Shown: positions 7,259 to 14,066 of the stretch, one piece after another
How positions within the stretch are numbered: the stretch's first letter is position 1
Layout of the letters: each line of letters starts with the position of its first letter
Assembly (NCBI GenBank): GCA_016934695.1
Contig: JAFGSH010000123.1
Span: 1-16,593 of the forward strand
Reading direction: 5' to 3'
Origin: Deltaproteobacteria bacterium
GTDB lineage: Bacteria; Desulfobacterota; Syntrophia; Syntrophales; UBA2210
Length of the DNA stretch: 16,593 nt
Program-made: the position numbers and the translations under genes
The notes under the pieces: model-generated
What the model was told of the DNA's origin: nothing
The model's input: the letters and a program-made list of their open reading frames with translations, nothing else
Database searches by the model: none

Positions 7259-8082
7259 ATGACCGTCGACAGCCTGCCGAACTCCTCCAGCGTCAATGTC
7301 TCTCCCCTCCTCCTGCCGTCTATCCCCGCTTCGACAAGGAGGGAGAGAAGATCCACACCCCTCGCGCGCAGGCTCGTCATCCCCTTCAGATTGTTGAAAA
7401 GGGTCTTCCTCCTCTGCGAGAATGCCGCCTTCACCGTTTCAATGAACACATCATGACGCCCCAAGGGATAGAGAGGCTCCTTGCGCATCTCCATCTGCAA
7501 GACGGCTGAACCCACCTTCGGTACGGGGTAGAAACAGGTGGCCGGAACCGCCATCACTCGCTCAGATACCGCATACATGGAGACGACGACGGAGAGGATC
7601 CCGTACTGCTTTGTCCCGGGAGGGGCCGTGATCCGTTCCGCAACCTCTCTCTGCAGCATCAACGTCGCCGAGAAGATGTGTTCTCTGAATTCGATCAGAC
7701 GAAAAAGGATCTGCGAAGAGACGTTATAGGGGATGTTCCCGACGACCCGTATCCGTCCACCGCCCCGGAGGGGAGAGGAAAAATCATACCGGAGGACATC
7801 AATGTGAAGTATCTCGACGTTGGATACCCCGCCAAGCTCGCTCCCCAGAACCTCCACCAGCTTTGGGTCGATCTCGATGGCTATGACCTTTTCCGCTCTG
7901 GACGCAATCATCGCCGTCATGACGCCCAGACCGGCCCCGATCTCGAGCACGGTGTCGCTCTCATCTATTCCAGAAAAATCGACCATCCGGGCGGTGATGT
8001 TGTTGTCCACGAGAAAGGACTGCCCCAGGCGTTTTGCCGGGTGTATCCGGTGTTTTCTGAGGATCCTGAGCGGGGATTCCAT
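7237..8082 (-). CDS. rsmA: 16S rRNA (adenine1518/1519-N6)-dimethyltransferase RsmA/KsgA
   Basis: This 281-residue enzyme uses S-adenosylmethionine to dimethylate two adjacent adenines in the 3'-terminal helix of 16S rRNA during late 30S assembly. Family landmarks are KRLGQSFLVDNN at 17-28, the SAM-binding loop VLEIGAGLGVMT at 45-56, the acidic residues IEID at 69-72, the catalytic NIPYN at 116-120, and FYPVPKVGSAV in the later part. Length is normal. The ATG at 8082 is preceded on the coding strand by GGGA with a 7-base spacer. It lies 82 bases downstream of tsaD on the same strand; that gap is A+T-richer and contains no gene or convincing promoter. Absence of this methylation gives kasugamycin resistance in other bacteria (family knowledge). 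Confidence 0.95.
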   Translation of the reverse strand: MESPLRILRKHRIHPAKRLGQSFLVDNNITARMVDFSGIDESDTVLEIGAGLGVMTAMIASRAEKVIAIEIDPKLVEVLGSELGGVSNVEILHIDVLRYDFSSPLRGGGRIRVVGNIPYNVSSQILFRLIEFREHIFSATLMLQREVAERITAPPGTKQYGILSVVVSMYAVSERVMAVPATCFYPVPKVGSAVLQMEMRKEPLYPLGRHDVFIETVKAAFSQRRKTLFNNLKGMTSLRARGVDLLSLLVEAGIDGRRRGETLTLEEFGRLSTVIARMTAS

Positions 8083-8164
8083 CTTTTCATCCCAGGGGGA
8101 TATCTATTAAAGCTTCTATTGAAAGAAGATGAGTAACATATCGAGATAATGTGCATCAAAAGGA

Positions 8165-9163
8165 TTAATCAAGCGGCCACCGGGATACCGCGTTGAGGGC
8201 AAGGTCGTCCTTCCTGCCGGCGCCCAGGAGGTGGTTGCCGACGACGGCGATCATCGCCGCGTTATCAGTGCAGAGAACCGGCGGAGGAACGAATACCTCA
8301 ATTCCCGCTTGTTCGCCCTCTTCCGAAAAACGTTCGCGCAACCGGCTGTTCGATGCCACCCCGCCGCATACCACGACCCGCGGAATGGAGGCATCTACGG
8401 CCGCCCTCACGGTCTTTTCGATGAGGACATCCACAATGGCCTCCTGGTAGCTTGCCACGATATCGGACATCTCGCCGGCGGATGGGGGCGCCCCCCTCCC
8501 CTTCAGGTAGCCCAGAAGGGAGGTCTTCAGCCCGCTGAAACTGAAGTCGATACTCCCCTTCATCGCACGCGGGAAGGGTATGGCAGCGGGGTCCCCCTCC
8601 TTCGCCAGGCGGTCTATAACCACCCCTCCGGGATACCCGAGATCCAGCATCCGGGCCGCCTTATCGAACGCCTCCCCCGCCGCATCATCCCTCGTTTGCC
8701 CCAGTATCCGAACGTCACCGAACCCCTCGACGCGGTAGATGTGGGTATGCCCCCCTGAGACCACCAAGGCGATAAAGGGGAAATCAGGGGTCCTGTCGGA
8801 AAGGAATATGGCGGCAATATGCCCCTCTATATGATTCACCCCTACAAAGGGGATGCCTCCGGCGCAGGCCATCGCCTTGGCGACCGAGAGACCGACAAGG
8901 AGGGATCCCACCAGGCCGGGACCTCTCGTTACGGCGATCCCTTCGATATCGGCCATTGATACGCCTGCGTCGTCCAGTGTCTCCCGTATTACCGGGATAA
9001 TCACCTCCATATGCTTCCGGGAGGCGATCTCGGGGACGACACCCCCGTACCTGCCATGAATATCTATCTGGGACGCGATGACATTGGAGAGCGCCTCAGA
9101 GCCACCCCGAACGACCGCAGCCGCGGTCTCGTCACACGATGATTCTATACCCAATACGAGCAT
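8165..9163 (-). CDS. tsaD: tRNA N6-adenosine threonylcarbamoyltransferase TsaD
   Basis: This 332-residue ASKHA-fold protein transfers the threonylcarbamoyl group to A37 of ANN-decoding tRNAs, working with TsaB, TsaE and threonylcarbamoyl-AMP from TsaC. Landmarks are GIESSCDETAAAVV (5-18), the metal-binding HIEGH with H111 and H115, VVSGGHTHIYRV, and CGGVASNSRLRE followed by CTDNAAMIA near the C-terminus with the third metal-ligand Asp. Length is typical and no key residue is missing. The ATG at 9163 has GAGGTG on its strand about 11 bases away, slightly long. It is transcribed away from nadB, and rsmA follows on the same strand, so the two may be co-transcribed as a translation-fidelity pair. 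TsaB, TsaE and TsaC are not in the window. Confidence 0.96.
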   Translation of the reverse strand: MLVLGIESSCDETAAAVVRGGSEALSNVIASQIDIHGRYGGVVPEIASRKHMEVIIPVIRETLDDAGVSMADIEGIAVTRGPGLVGSLLVGLSVAKAMACAGGIPFVGVNHIEGHIAAIFLSDRTPDFPFIALVVSGGHTHIYRVEGFGDVRILGQTRDDAAGEAFDKAARMLDLGYPGGVVIDRLAKEGDPAAIPFPRAMKGSIDFSFSGLKTSLLGYLKGRGAPPSAGEMSDIVASYQEAIVDVLIEKTVRAAVDASIPRVVVCGGVASNSRLRERFSEEGEQAGIEVFVPPPVLCTDNAAMIAVVGNHLLGAGRKDDLALNAVSRWPLD

Positions 9164-9204
9164 ATGAGTATTTCACCTCAAATATACGTATCCCATGGAT
9201 TAAT

Positions 9205-9228
9205 CCAAACTTTCAACTTGAAAGTTGG
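9205..9228. promoter_or_regulatory. Dyad-symmetric candidate operator between tsaD and nadB
   Basis: AACTTTC (9208-9214) and GAAAGTT (9220-9226) form a perfect 7-base inverted repeat around AACTT. The arms extend to CC/GG at 9205-9206 and 9227-9228 if one A is bulged. The repeat lies in the 124-base divergent spacer between tsaD and nadB and covers the TTGAAA that best fits the nadB -35. Because of the symmetry a TTGAAA also occurs on the opposite strand (9216-9211). A dimeric regulator is the simplest reading. I cannot name it; no known NAD-regulator site is recognised. Confidence 0.45.
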
Positions 9229-9245
9229 CATGGAAGGGGTATATA
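9218..9245 (+). promoter_or_regulatory. Candidate sigma-70-type promoter for nadB
   Basis: TTGAAA (9218-9223) matches five of six bases of the -35 consensus. After 16 bases, TATATA (9240-9245) is a fair -10. Transcription would start near 9252, giving a leader of about 36 bases before the ATG at 9288. The -35 overlaps the inverted repeat at 9205-9228, so access could be regulated. No equally good promoter was found on the minus strand for tsaD; TATATT at 9186-9181 is the best -10 but leaves almost no leader. Confidence 0.45.
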
Positions 9246-9287
9246 GGAAAGGCGGTTGTTTGTAAACACAAAACAGGGATTCCACAG

Positions 9288-10901
9288 ATGGAGAAGGCAT
9301 ACGATTTTCTGGTTCTGGGCAGCGGTATCGCGGGTCTTTCATTTGCCATAAAAGTCGCGGATCTGGGGAGTGTTGCCGTCGTCACGAAGAAGAACAAGGT
9401 GGAATCGAATACCAATTACGCCCAGGGGGGAATCGCCGCCGTCATCGACAACGACGACAGTTTTGAGTCACATATCCAGGACACGCTGAAGAGTGGAGCG
9501 GGCCTGTGCAAGGAGGACGTGGTACGATTCGTCGTAACGGAGGGTCCTGAGAGGATCAGGGAACTTATCGAATGGGGCGTTCAGTTCACAAAGACGAAAA
9601 ACAGCCAAGAGAACGCCTATGACCTCGGGCGGGAGGGGGGACACAGCCGCAGGAGGGTTCTTCACGCCGGTGATCTCACCGGACGGGAGGTGGAGCGGGC
9701 ACTGATCGAAAAGGCGACCTCCAAGAAGAACATCACGATCTACGAAAATTTTTTTGCCATAGACCTCATCCGCAGGTCGGACCTGATCGATGACGAAGAG
9801 GTGCGAGACCGCTGTCTGGGGGCTTACGTCTTCGATGTCGACAGAGATGTCGTCCACACCTTCCGGGCAAAATTCATCATGCTCGCCACGGGAGGATCGG
9901 GGAAGGTCTACCTGATCACCACAAACCCCGACATAGCCACCGGGGACGGGGTCGCCATGGCCTACCGGGCCGGGGCCGAGATCGCCAATATGGGATTCAT
10001 ACAGTTCCACCCCACCTGCCTCTATCATCCCGAGGCGAAATCATTTCTCATAAGCGAGGCGGTCCGGGGCGAAGGGGGTGTGCTGCGGCTCAAAGACGGT
10101 TTCACATTCATGGAGAAGTATCACCCGATGAAGTCGCTGGCCCCGCGGGATGTCGTCGCCCAGGCTATAGACACCGAACTGAAAAAATCCGGCGATGAAT
10201 ATGTCCATCTCGACATCACTCACAGAGACAGGGAGTTCCTCATGGAGAGGTTCCCTTACATCTATGGCCGGTGTCTCGAGTTCGGCATCGACATGGCCGT
10301 CGATCCCATACCGGTCGTCCCCGCAGCCCACTATCAGTGCGGGGGGGTCTTGGTCAATCCCTTCGGCGAGACTACCATCGAAGGGCTCTTCGCATCCGGA
10401 GAAGTTGCGTGTACCGGTCTCCACGGGGCCAATCGCCTCGCGAGCAACTCCCTCCTGGAATCCGTCGTCTTCGCCCATCGGTCCTTCAAGCGAGCCCAGG
10501 AACTCCTGCCGACGGCGGAGGATGACACCATCTCCATCCCCCCATGGGACCCCAAAGGTGCGACCGAGAGCGATGAATCCATTGTCGTCTCGAACAACTG
10601 GGAAGAGATTCGGATGTGCATGTGGAACTATGTAGGGATCGTGAGATCCAACAAGAGACTGGAACGCGCGAAACGGCGGATCGACATGATCATGGGGGAG
10701 ATAGAAGAATACTACCATAATTTTACCATAACGACCAACCTGCTTGAGCTGCGCAACATCGCCACGGTGGCCAGCATCATCATCGAATGTTCGCGCCTCA
10801 GAAAGGAGAGCAGGGGTCTTCACTATAATCTTGATTATCCAGACAGGGACGATGTGAACTGGCTGAGGGATACGGTGGTAAAGAAAGGTCCAACGGCTTA
10901 G
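9288..10901 (+). CDS. nadB: L-aspartate oxidase NadB
   Basis: This 537-residue flavoprotein oxidises L-aspartate to iminoaspartate, the first step of de novo NAD synthesis; in anaerobes fumarate can serve as electron acceptor. Landmarks are the FAD-binding GSGIAGL at 11-17, NYAQGGIAAV at 43-52, EGGHSRRRVLHAGD at 116-129, QFHPTCLY at 239-246, SEAVRGEGG at 256-264, then PAAHYQCGG and TGLHGANRLASNSLLE in the capping and C-terminal FAD regions. A helical C-terminal domain of normal length follows. The chosen ATG at 9288 has AGGGA at 9275-9279 with an 8-base spacer; a TTG at 9225 in the same frame would fall inside the promoter dyad and is rejected. nadA and nadC are not adjacent; gcvT follows after 53 bases. 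Confidence 0.93.
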   Translation: MEKAYDFLVLGSGIAGLSFAIKVADLGSVAVVTKKNKVESNTNYAQGGIAAVIDNDDSFESHIQDTLKSGAGLCKEDVVRFVVTEGPERIRELIEWGVQFTKTKNSQENAYDLGREGGHSRRRVLHAGDLTGREVERALIEKATSKKNITIYENFFAIDLIRRSDLIDDEEVRDRCLGAYVFDVDRDVVHTFRAKFIMLATGGSGKVYLITTNPDIATGDGVAMAYRAGAEIANMGFIQFHPTCLYHPEAKSFLISEAVRGEGGVLRLKDGFTFMEKYHPMKSLAPRDVVAQAIDTELKKSGDEYVHLDITHRDREFLMERFPYIYGRCLEFGIDMAVDPIPVVPAAHYQCGGVLVNPFGETTIEGLFASGEVACTGLHGANRLASNSLLESVVFAHRSFKRAQELLPTAEDDTISIPPWDPKGATESDESIVVSNNWEEIRMCMWNYVGIVRSNKRLERAKRRIDMIMGEIEEYYHNFTITTNLLELRNIATVASIIIECSRLRKESRGLHYNLDYPDRDDVNWLRDTVVKKGPTA

Positions 10902-10920
10902 ATCGCAGACCGATCCTTAC

Positions 10921-10957
10921 AAAAAGGGGGGGATGAACCATTAACGGACACGACGTG
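10921..10957 (+). promoter_or_regulatory. Unusual translation-start region of gcvT (A5G7 tract and decoy ATG)
   Basis: A run of five A and seven G (10921-10932) is an excellent ribosome-binding purine tract. It abuts an ATG at 10933 that is out of frame and stops after three codons (ATG AAC CAT TAA). The gcvT frame has a stop at 10934-10936, so its start must lie after that. GTG at 10955 fits family N-termini but is 22 bases from the G-run. An ATT at 10940 in the correct frame has ideal 7-base spacing but is a very rare start codon. The true start is therefore uncertain by five codons. Confidence 0.45.
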
Positions 10958-12214
10958 AAGAGGACACCCTTGCATCATTGGCACCTGGAAGAAGGCGCCC
11001 ATATGGCCCTGTTCGGCGGGTACGAGATGCCGTTGTGGTACCCTTCGGGGGCAAAGAGGGAACATCTCGCGGTCCTGACCGGGGCCGGGATGTTCGACAC
11101 GAGCCACATGGCGGTTATCATGGTCGAGGGGGACGGAGCGCTGGCGCTTCTCCAACTCTGTTTTACCAAAGACCTGGACGCCTGCATCGGAAAGGACAAA
11201 ACGCCGCTGGTACCGGGAAGGTGCGTCTACGGCCTCTTCCTGAACGATCAGGGCCACGTCATCGACGATGCCGTTGTTGCTCAGGTATCACCAGGTGCGT
11301 ATATGATCGTTGTAAACGCCGGGATGGGGAGCGGTGTGTCTAGGCATCTGAGAAACCAGGCCGGCACACCGGATGTCGAGATTCGCGACCTCACCGACGG
11401 GATGGGGAAGCTGGATATCCAGGGTCCCCTCTCCGCCAAGATTCTCGCGAGGATGCTCAGAGACCCGGAGGAGGTCTTAGACCGCATGATCTATTTCAGT
11501 TTCAAGGGGTTCTTTGATGAGAGATCCCCCCTTGCGGATACCGTGCGTCTCTCGGACGACACCCCCGTCATGCTGTCGAGGACCGGCTATACCGGCGAGT
11601 TCGGTTTTGAGCTTTTCATGGACTCATCCCGCATCGAACATACATGGAAGATGGCCATGGAGGCGGGCGCCGATTTTGGTCTCACGGCCTGCGGTCTTGC
11701 CGCCCGTGACTCCCTGAGGGCGGGCGCGCTCCTCCCCCTCTCTCATCAGGACATCGGCCCTTGGCTCTTTCTCAATAATCCCTGGGAATTTGCGCTCCCC
11801 TTCAGGGATGACAGAACCTTTACTAAAAGATTTATCGGAGATACGGCCCTTGAAAAGAGACCGGATTTTGAGTATACGTACCCCTTTGCGGGGTTCGACC
11901 TCCGAAAGGTCTCTCCCGGGGATTCGACGGCGGTAACCGATGTGGATGGTACCCCAATAGGTACGGTTCTGACCTGTGTGACGGATATGGGCATAGGGAG
12001 GGTTGACGGCAGGATATACAGCATCACCAGCCCGGACAAACCGGAAGGGTTTCGTCCACAAGGGCTCTCCTGCGGATTCGTGAAGGTGACGAAGAAACTG
12101 GCCTGCGGGGATGCCGTCGAGCTCAAGGATGGGAGACGGACCATACCAGTTCTCATCACGGACGACATTCGTCCCGACCGCACCGCACGCAGGGCAATCA
12201 AGGATATGTTGTAA
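10955..12214 (+). CDS. gcvT: Aminomethyltransferase (glycine cleavage T protein), divergent long form
   Basis: T protein takes the aminomethyl group from GcvH, releases ammonia and passes the methylene to tetrahydrofolate. The N-terminus KRTPLHHWHLEEGAHMALF, then GGYEMPLWY (21-29) and GMFDTSHMA (45-53), is typical of GcvT. HVIDDAVVAQ (101-110) holds the Asp expected at the catalytic position. LSRTGYTGEFGFELF (207-221) and CGLAARDSLRAGALLPLSHQ (246-265) are further GcvT landmarks. At 419 residues it is longer than the usual ~365, and SHQDIGPWLFLNNPWEFALPF-like sequence at 263-283 replaces the common NLYGQEMDE-type segment, so it belongs to a divergent subfamily. The 116-base gap to gcvH contains two hairpins, in contrast to the tight packing further on. 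The neighbouring H and P subunits support the function. Confidence 0.88.
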   Translation: MKRTPLHHWHLEEGAHMALFGGYEMPLWYPSGAKREHLAVLTGAGMFDTSHMAVIMVEGDGALALLQLCFTKDLDACIGKDKTPLVPGRCVYGLFLNDQGHVIDDAVVAQVSPGAYMIVVNAGMGSGVSRHLRNQAGTPDVEIRDLTDGMGKLDIQGPLSAKILARMLRDPEEVLDRMIYFSFKGFFDERSPLADTVRLSDDTPVMLSRTGYTGEFGFELFMDSSRIEHTWKMAMEAGADFGLTACGLAARDSLRAGALLPLSHQDIGPWLFLNNPWEFALPFRDDRTFTKRFIGDTALEKRPDFEYTYPFAGFDLRKVSPGDSTAVTDVDGTPIGTVLTCVTDMGIGRVDGRIYSITSPDKPEGFRPQGLSCGFVKVTKKLACGDAVELKDGRRTIPVLITDDIRPDRTARRAIKDML

Positions 12215-12223
12215 CGTCAGAGA

Positions 12224-12242
12224 TCGCACCCTTTGCGTGCGA
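12224..12242 (+). other. Short hairpin after gcvT
   Basis: TCGCAC (12224-12229) pairs perfectly with GTGCGA (12237-12242) across a 7-base loop, ten bases after the gcvT stop. Only a weak CTTTG follows, so it is a poor intrinsic terminator. It may attenuate or process the transcript between gcvT and gcvH. Confidence 0.35.
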
Positions 12243-12268
12243 CTTTGCCTGCCCGTAAGAAACAGTTG

Positions 12269-12301
12269 CATGCGTGAAGAAAAACGGGAGTTTCCCGCAT
12301 G
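12269..12301 (+). other. Overlapping alternative hairpins upstream of gcvH
   Basis: CATGCG (12269-12274) can pair with CGCATG (12296-12301). CGGGA (12285-12289) can instead pair with TCCCG (12293-12297). The two stems share bases 12296-12297, so they compete. They lie about 14 bases before the gcvH ribosome-binding site. No glycine riboswitch signature is visible here. Confidence 0.3.
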
Positions 12302-12329
12302 ACCACCACATATGAGGAGGGGAAAGAGT

Positions 12330-12734
12330 ATGAAGGAGATCGAAGAGTTATTCTTACCGGACGATGTACTCTATGCGGAGTCGCACGAATGGGCCAGGGA
12401 TGAAGAAGAAACGGTGGTCGTAGGGGTCAACGACTACGCTCAGGACCAACTGGGAGACATCGTCTTCGTGGAGCTCCCTGAAATAGGAGACACCTTCGAG
12501 AAGGGGGAGGAATTCGGCACGCTGGAATCGGTAAAGGCCGTCTCGGAGATATACATGCCGGTCGGGGGAAGGATCGTGGCGGTGAACGACGCCCTTTCAG
12601 ACGCACCGGAGCTCATCAACCAGGAGCCTTACAACAGCGGGTGGATGATCGAGATAGAGCCGGACGATCCGGATGAGATACACACCCTCATGACCAGTAC
12701 CGAATATATGGAGATGTTGAAAGGAGCCGAATAG
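12330..12734 (+). CDS. gcvH: Glycine cleavage system H protein (lipoyl carrier)
   Basis: This 134-residue carrier shuttles the aminomethyl intermediate of glycine cleavage on a lipoyl arm between P, T and L proteins. The lipoylated lysine is K69 in GTLESVKAVSEIYMPVGG, the canonical H-protein hairpin. YAESHEWARDEEETVVVGV at the N-terminus and LINQEPYNSGWMIEIEP near the C-terminus are also typical. The start is ATG 12330, preceded by GAGGAGGGG (12315-12323) with a 6-base spacer; an ATG at 12312 in the same frame overlaps that ribosome-binding site and is rejected. The stop abuts the gcvPA ATG with no gap. A lipoyl synthase gene lies four genes downstream in the same cluster and probably modifies this protein. 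Confidence 0.97.
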   Translation: MKEIEELFLPDDVLYAESHEWARDEEETVVVGVNDYAQDQLGDIVFVELPEIGDTFEKGEEFGTLESVKAVSEIYMPVGGRIVAVNDALSDAPELINQEPYNSGWMIEIEPDDPDEIHTLMTSTEYMEMLKGAE

Positions 12735-14066
12735 ATGCGCTACCTTCCTCATACCGAAGAAGACATCGCCTCTATGCTGCGTTCGGTAGGCGCAGAGAAT
12801 ATCGACGACCTCTTTTCGGTGATTCCGCCGGATTGCAGGATGAAAAGCGCTCTGGACCTGCCGGATGCACTGACGGAGTGGGAACTGAACACCCTCTTGG
12901 AGGGCCTTGCCGAAACGATGGCGGTCTCTCCGGCGTACAAGGTCTTCATGGGAGCGGGAAGCTACGACCATTATATCCCCGAGTCGGTTTCCTACCTTCT
13001 CGGCAGGTCCGAGTTTTCAACGGCTTACACCCCCTACCAGCCGGAGATCAGCCAGGGGACCCTTCAGGGAATATACGAATACCAGACCCTGACCGCCCGG
13101 CTGCTCGGCATGGAGGTGGCGAACGCCTCGATGTACGACGGCGCGTCCTCTCTGGCCGAGGCCCTTCTGATGGCCATCCGCATCACAAAGCGGAGGCGGG
13201 TCGCCCTGTCGCGCCTGATACATCCGCACTACCGCGCAGTTGTGCGGACATACCTGAGACCGGAGGGGTATGAAATCATCGAGCTCCCCTCCCTTGAAGA
13301 TGGCCGGACCGATATCTCGGCCCTTACCGGCCTGGACGATCTCGCCGCCGCTGCAATCCAGTCCCCTAACTTCTTCGGTTGCATCGAAGACCTCCAGGCA
13401 ATTGGTAAAGCCGTACACGAGGCGGGGGCCCTCTCCGTCGTATCCTTCACGGAACCGCTGGCCTACGGCCTCTTCAAAAACCCCGGGAGTCAGGGGTCGG
13501 ATATCGTCTGCGGAGAGGGTCAGAGCCTCGGCATTCCCTCCTCTTTCGGGGGACCAGGGCTGGGGATGTTTGCCTGCCGAATGAAGCACGTGCGGAGCAT
13601 GCCGGGGCGTCTCGTGGGAAAGACCCTCGACCGGGATGGCAGACCCGGTTTCGTCCTGACGCTCGCAACGCGCGAGCAACACATACGCCGTGAGAAGGCA
13701 AACTCCAATATCTGCACGAACAGCAGTCTCTGCGCCTTGGCATCGGCCATGTACCTGGCGTCCGTGGGAGGGACGGGGATCCGCGAGCTGGCCTCCCTCA
13801 ACTATGACAAGGCGGAATATCTCAAGCGGGGGCTCGAAGGGGCGGGATGCGCGATTCCTTTTGACAGCACGACTTTCAACGAATTTGTCGTCGAATTTCC
13901 GAATGGATTGAATGATACCTATTCGAAATTACTTAAGAAGAATATCGTGGCGGGGGTTCCGCTCGCCCGCTGGTATCCGGAGCTTGCCGATCATACCCTC
14001 CTGTGCGTGACGGAGACGATGGGCAGGGAGGATATGGACACCCTGATCCGGGAGGTGAGATCATGA
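12735..14066 (+). CDS. gcvPA: Glycine dehydrogenase (decarboxylating) subunit 1
   Basis: This 443-residue protein is the N-terminal half of the P protein in organisms where it is split in two. With GcvPB it forms the PLP enzyme that decarboxylates glycine onto GcvH. Landmarks are GAGSYDHYIP (73-82), YTPYQPEISQGTLQ (98-111), ASMYDGASS (131-139), GEGQSLGIPSSFGGPGLG (260-277) and TREQHIRREKANSNICTN (312-329). This half has no PLP lysine, as expected. The ATG follows the gcvH stop directly, with AAAGGAG eight bases upstream inside gcvH. The gene ends in an ATGA overlap with gcvPB, consistent with coupled synthesis of equal amounts of both subunits. Confidence 0.96.
   Translation: MRYLPHTEEDIASMLRSVGAENIDDLFSVIPPDCRMKSALDLPDALTEWELNTLLEGLAETMAVSPAYKVFMGAGSYDHYIPESVSYLLGRSEFSTAYTPYQPEISQGTLQGIYEYQTLTARLLGMEVANASMYDGASSLAEALLMAIRITKRRRVALSRLIHPHYRAVVRTYLRPEGYEIIELPSLEDGRTDISALTGLDDLAAAAIQSPNFFGCIEDLQAIGKAVHEAGALSVVSFTEPLAYGLFKNPGSQGSDIVCGEGQSLGIPSSFGGPGLGMFACRMKHVRSMPGRLVGKTLDRDGRPGFVLTLATREQHIRREKANSNICTNSSLCALASAMYLASVGGTGIRELASLNYDKAEYLKRGLEGAGCAIPFDSTTFNEFVVEFPNGLNDTYSKLLKKNIVAGVPLARWYPELADHTLLCVTETMGREDMDTLIREVRS

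Noticed and set aside
8083..8164. Separate promoter for rsmA in the A+T-richer gap after tsaD
   Set aside because: The best pair of boxes matches poorly at the -10; co-transcription with tsaD explains the arrangement.
12233..12261. Promoter TTGCGT-17-TAAGAA before gcvH
   Set aside because: Only about half of the consensus bases match at each box, no better than expected by chance.
10902..12329. Glycine riboswitch upstream of gcvT or gcvH
   Set aside because: Neither the 53-base gap before gcvT nor the 116-base gap before gcvH shows the conserved glycine aptamer core, and both are short for a tandem aptamer.
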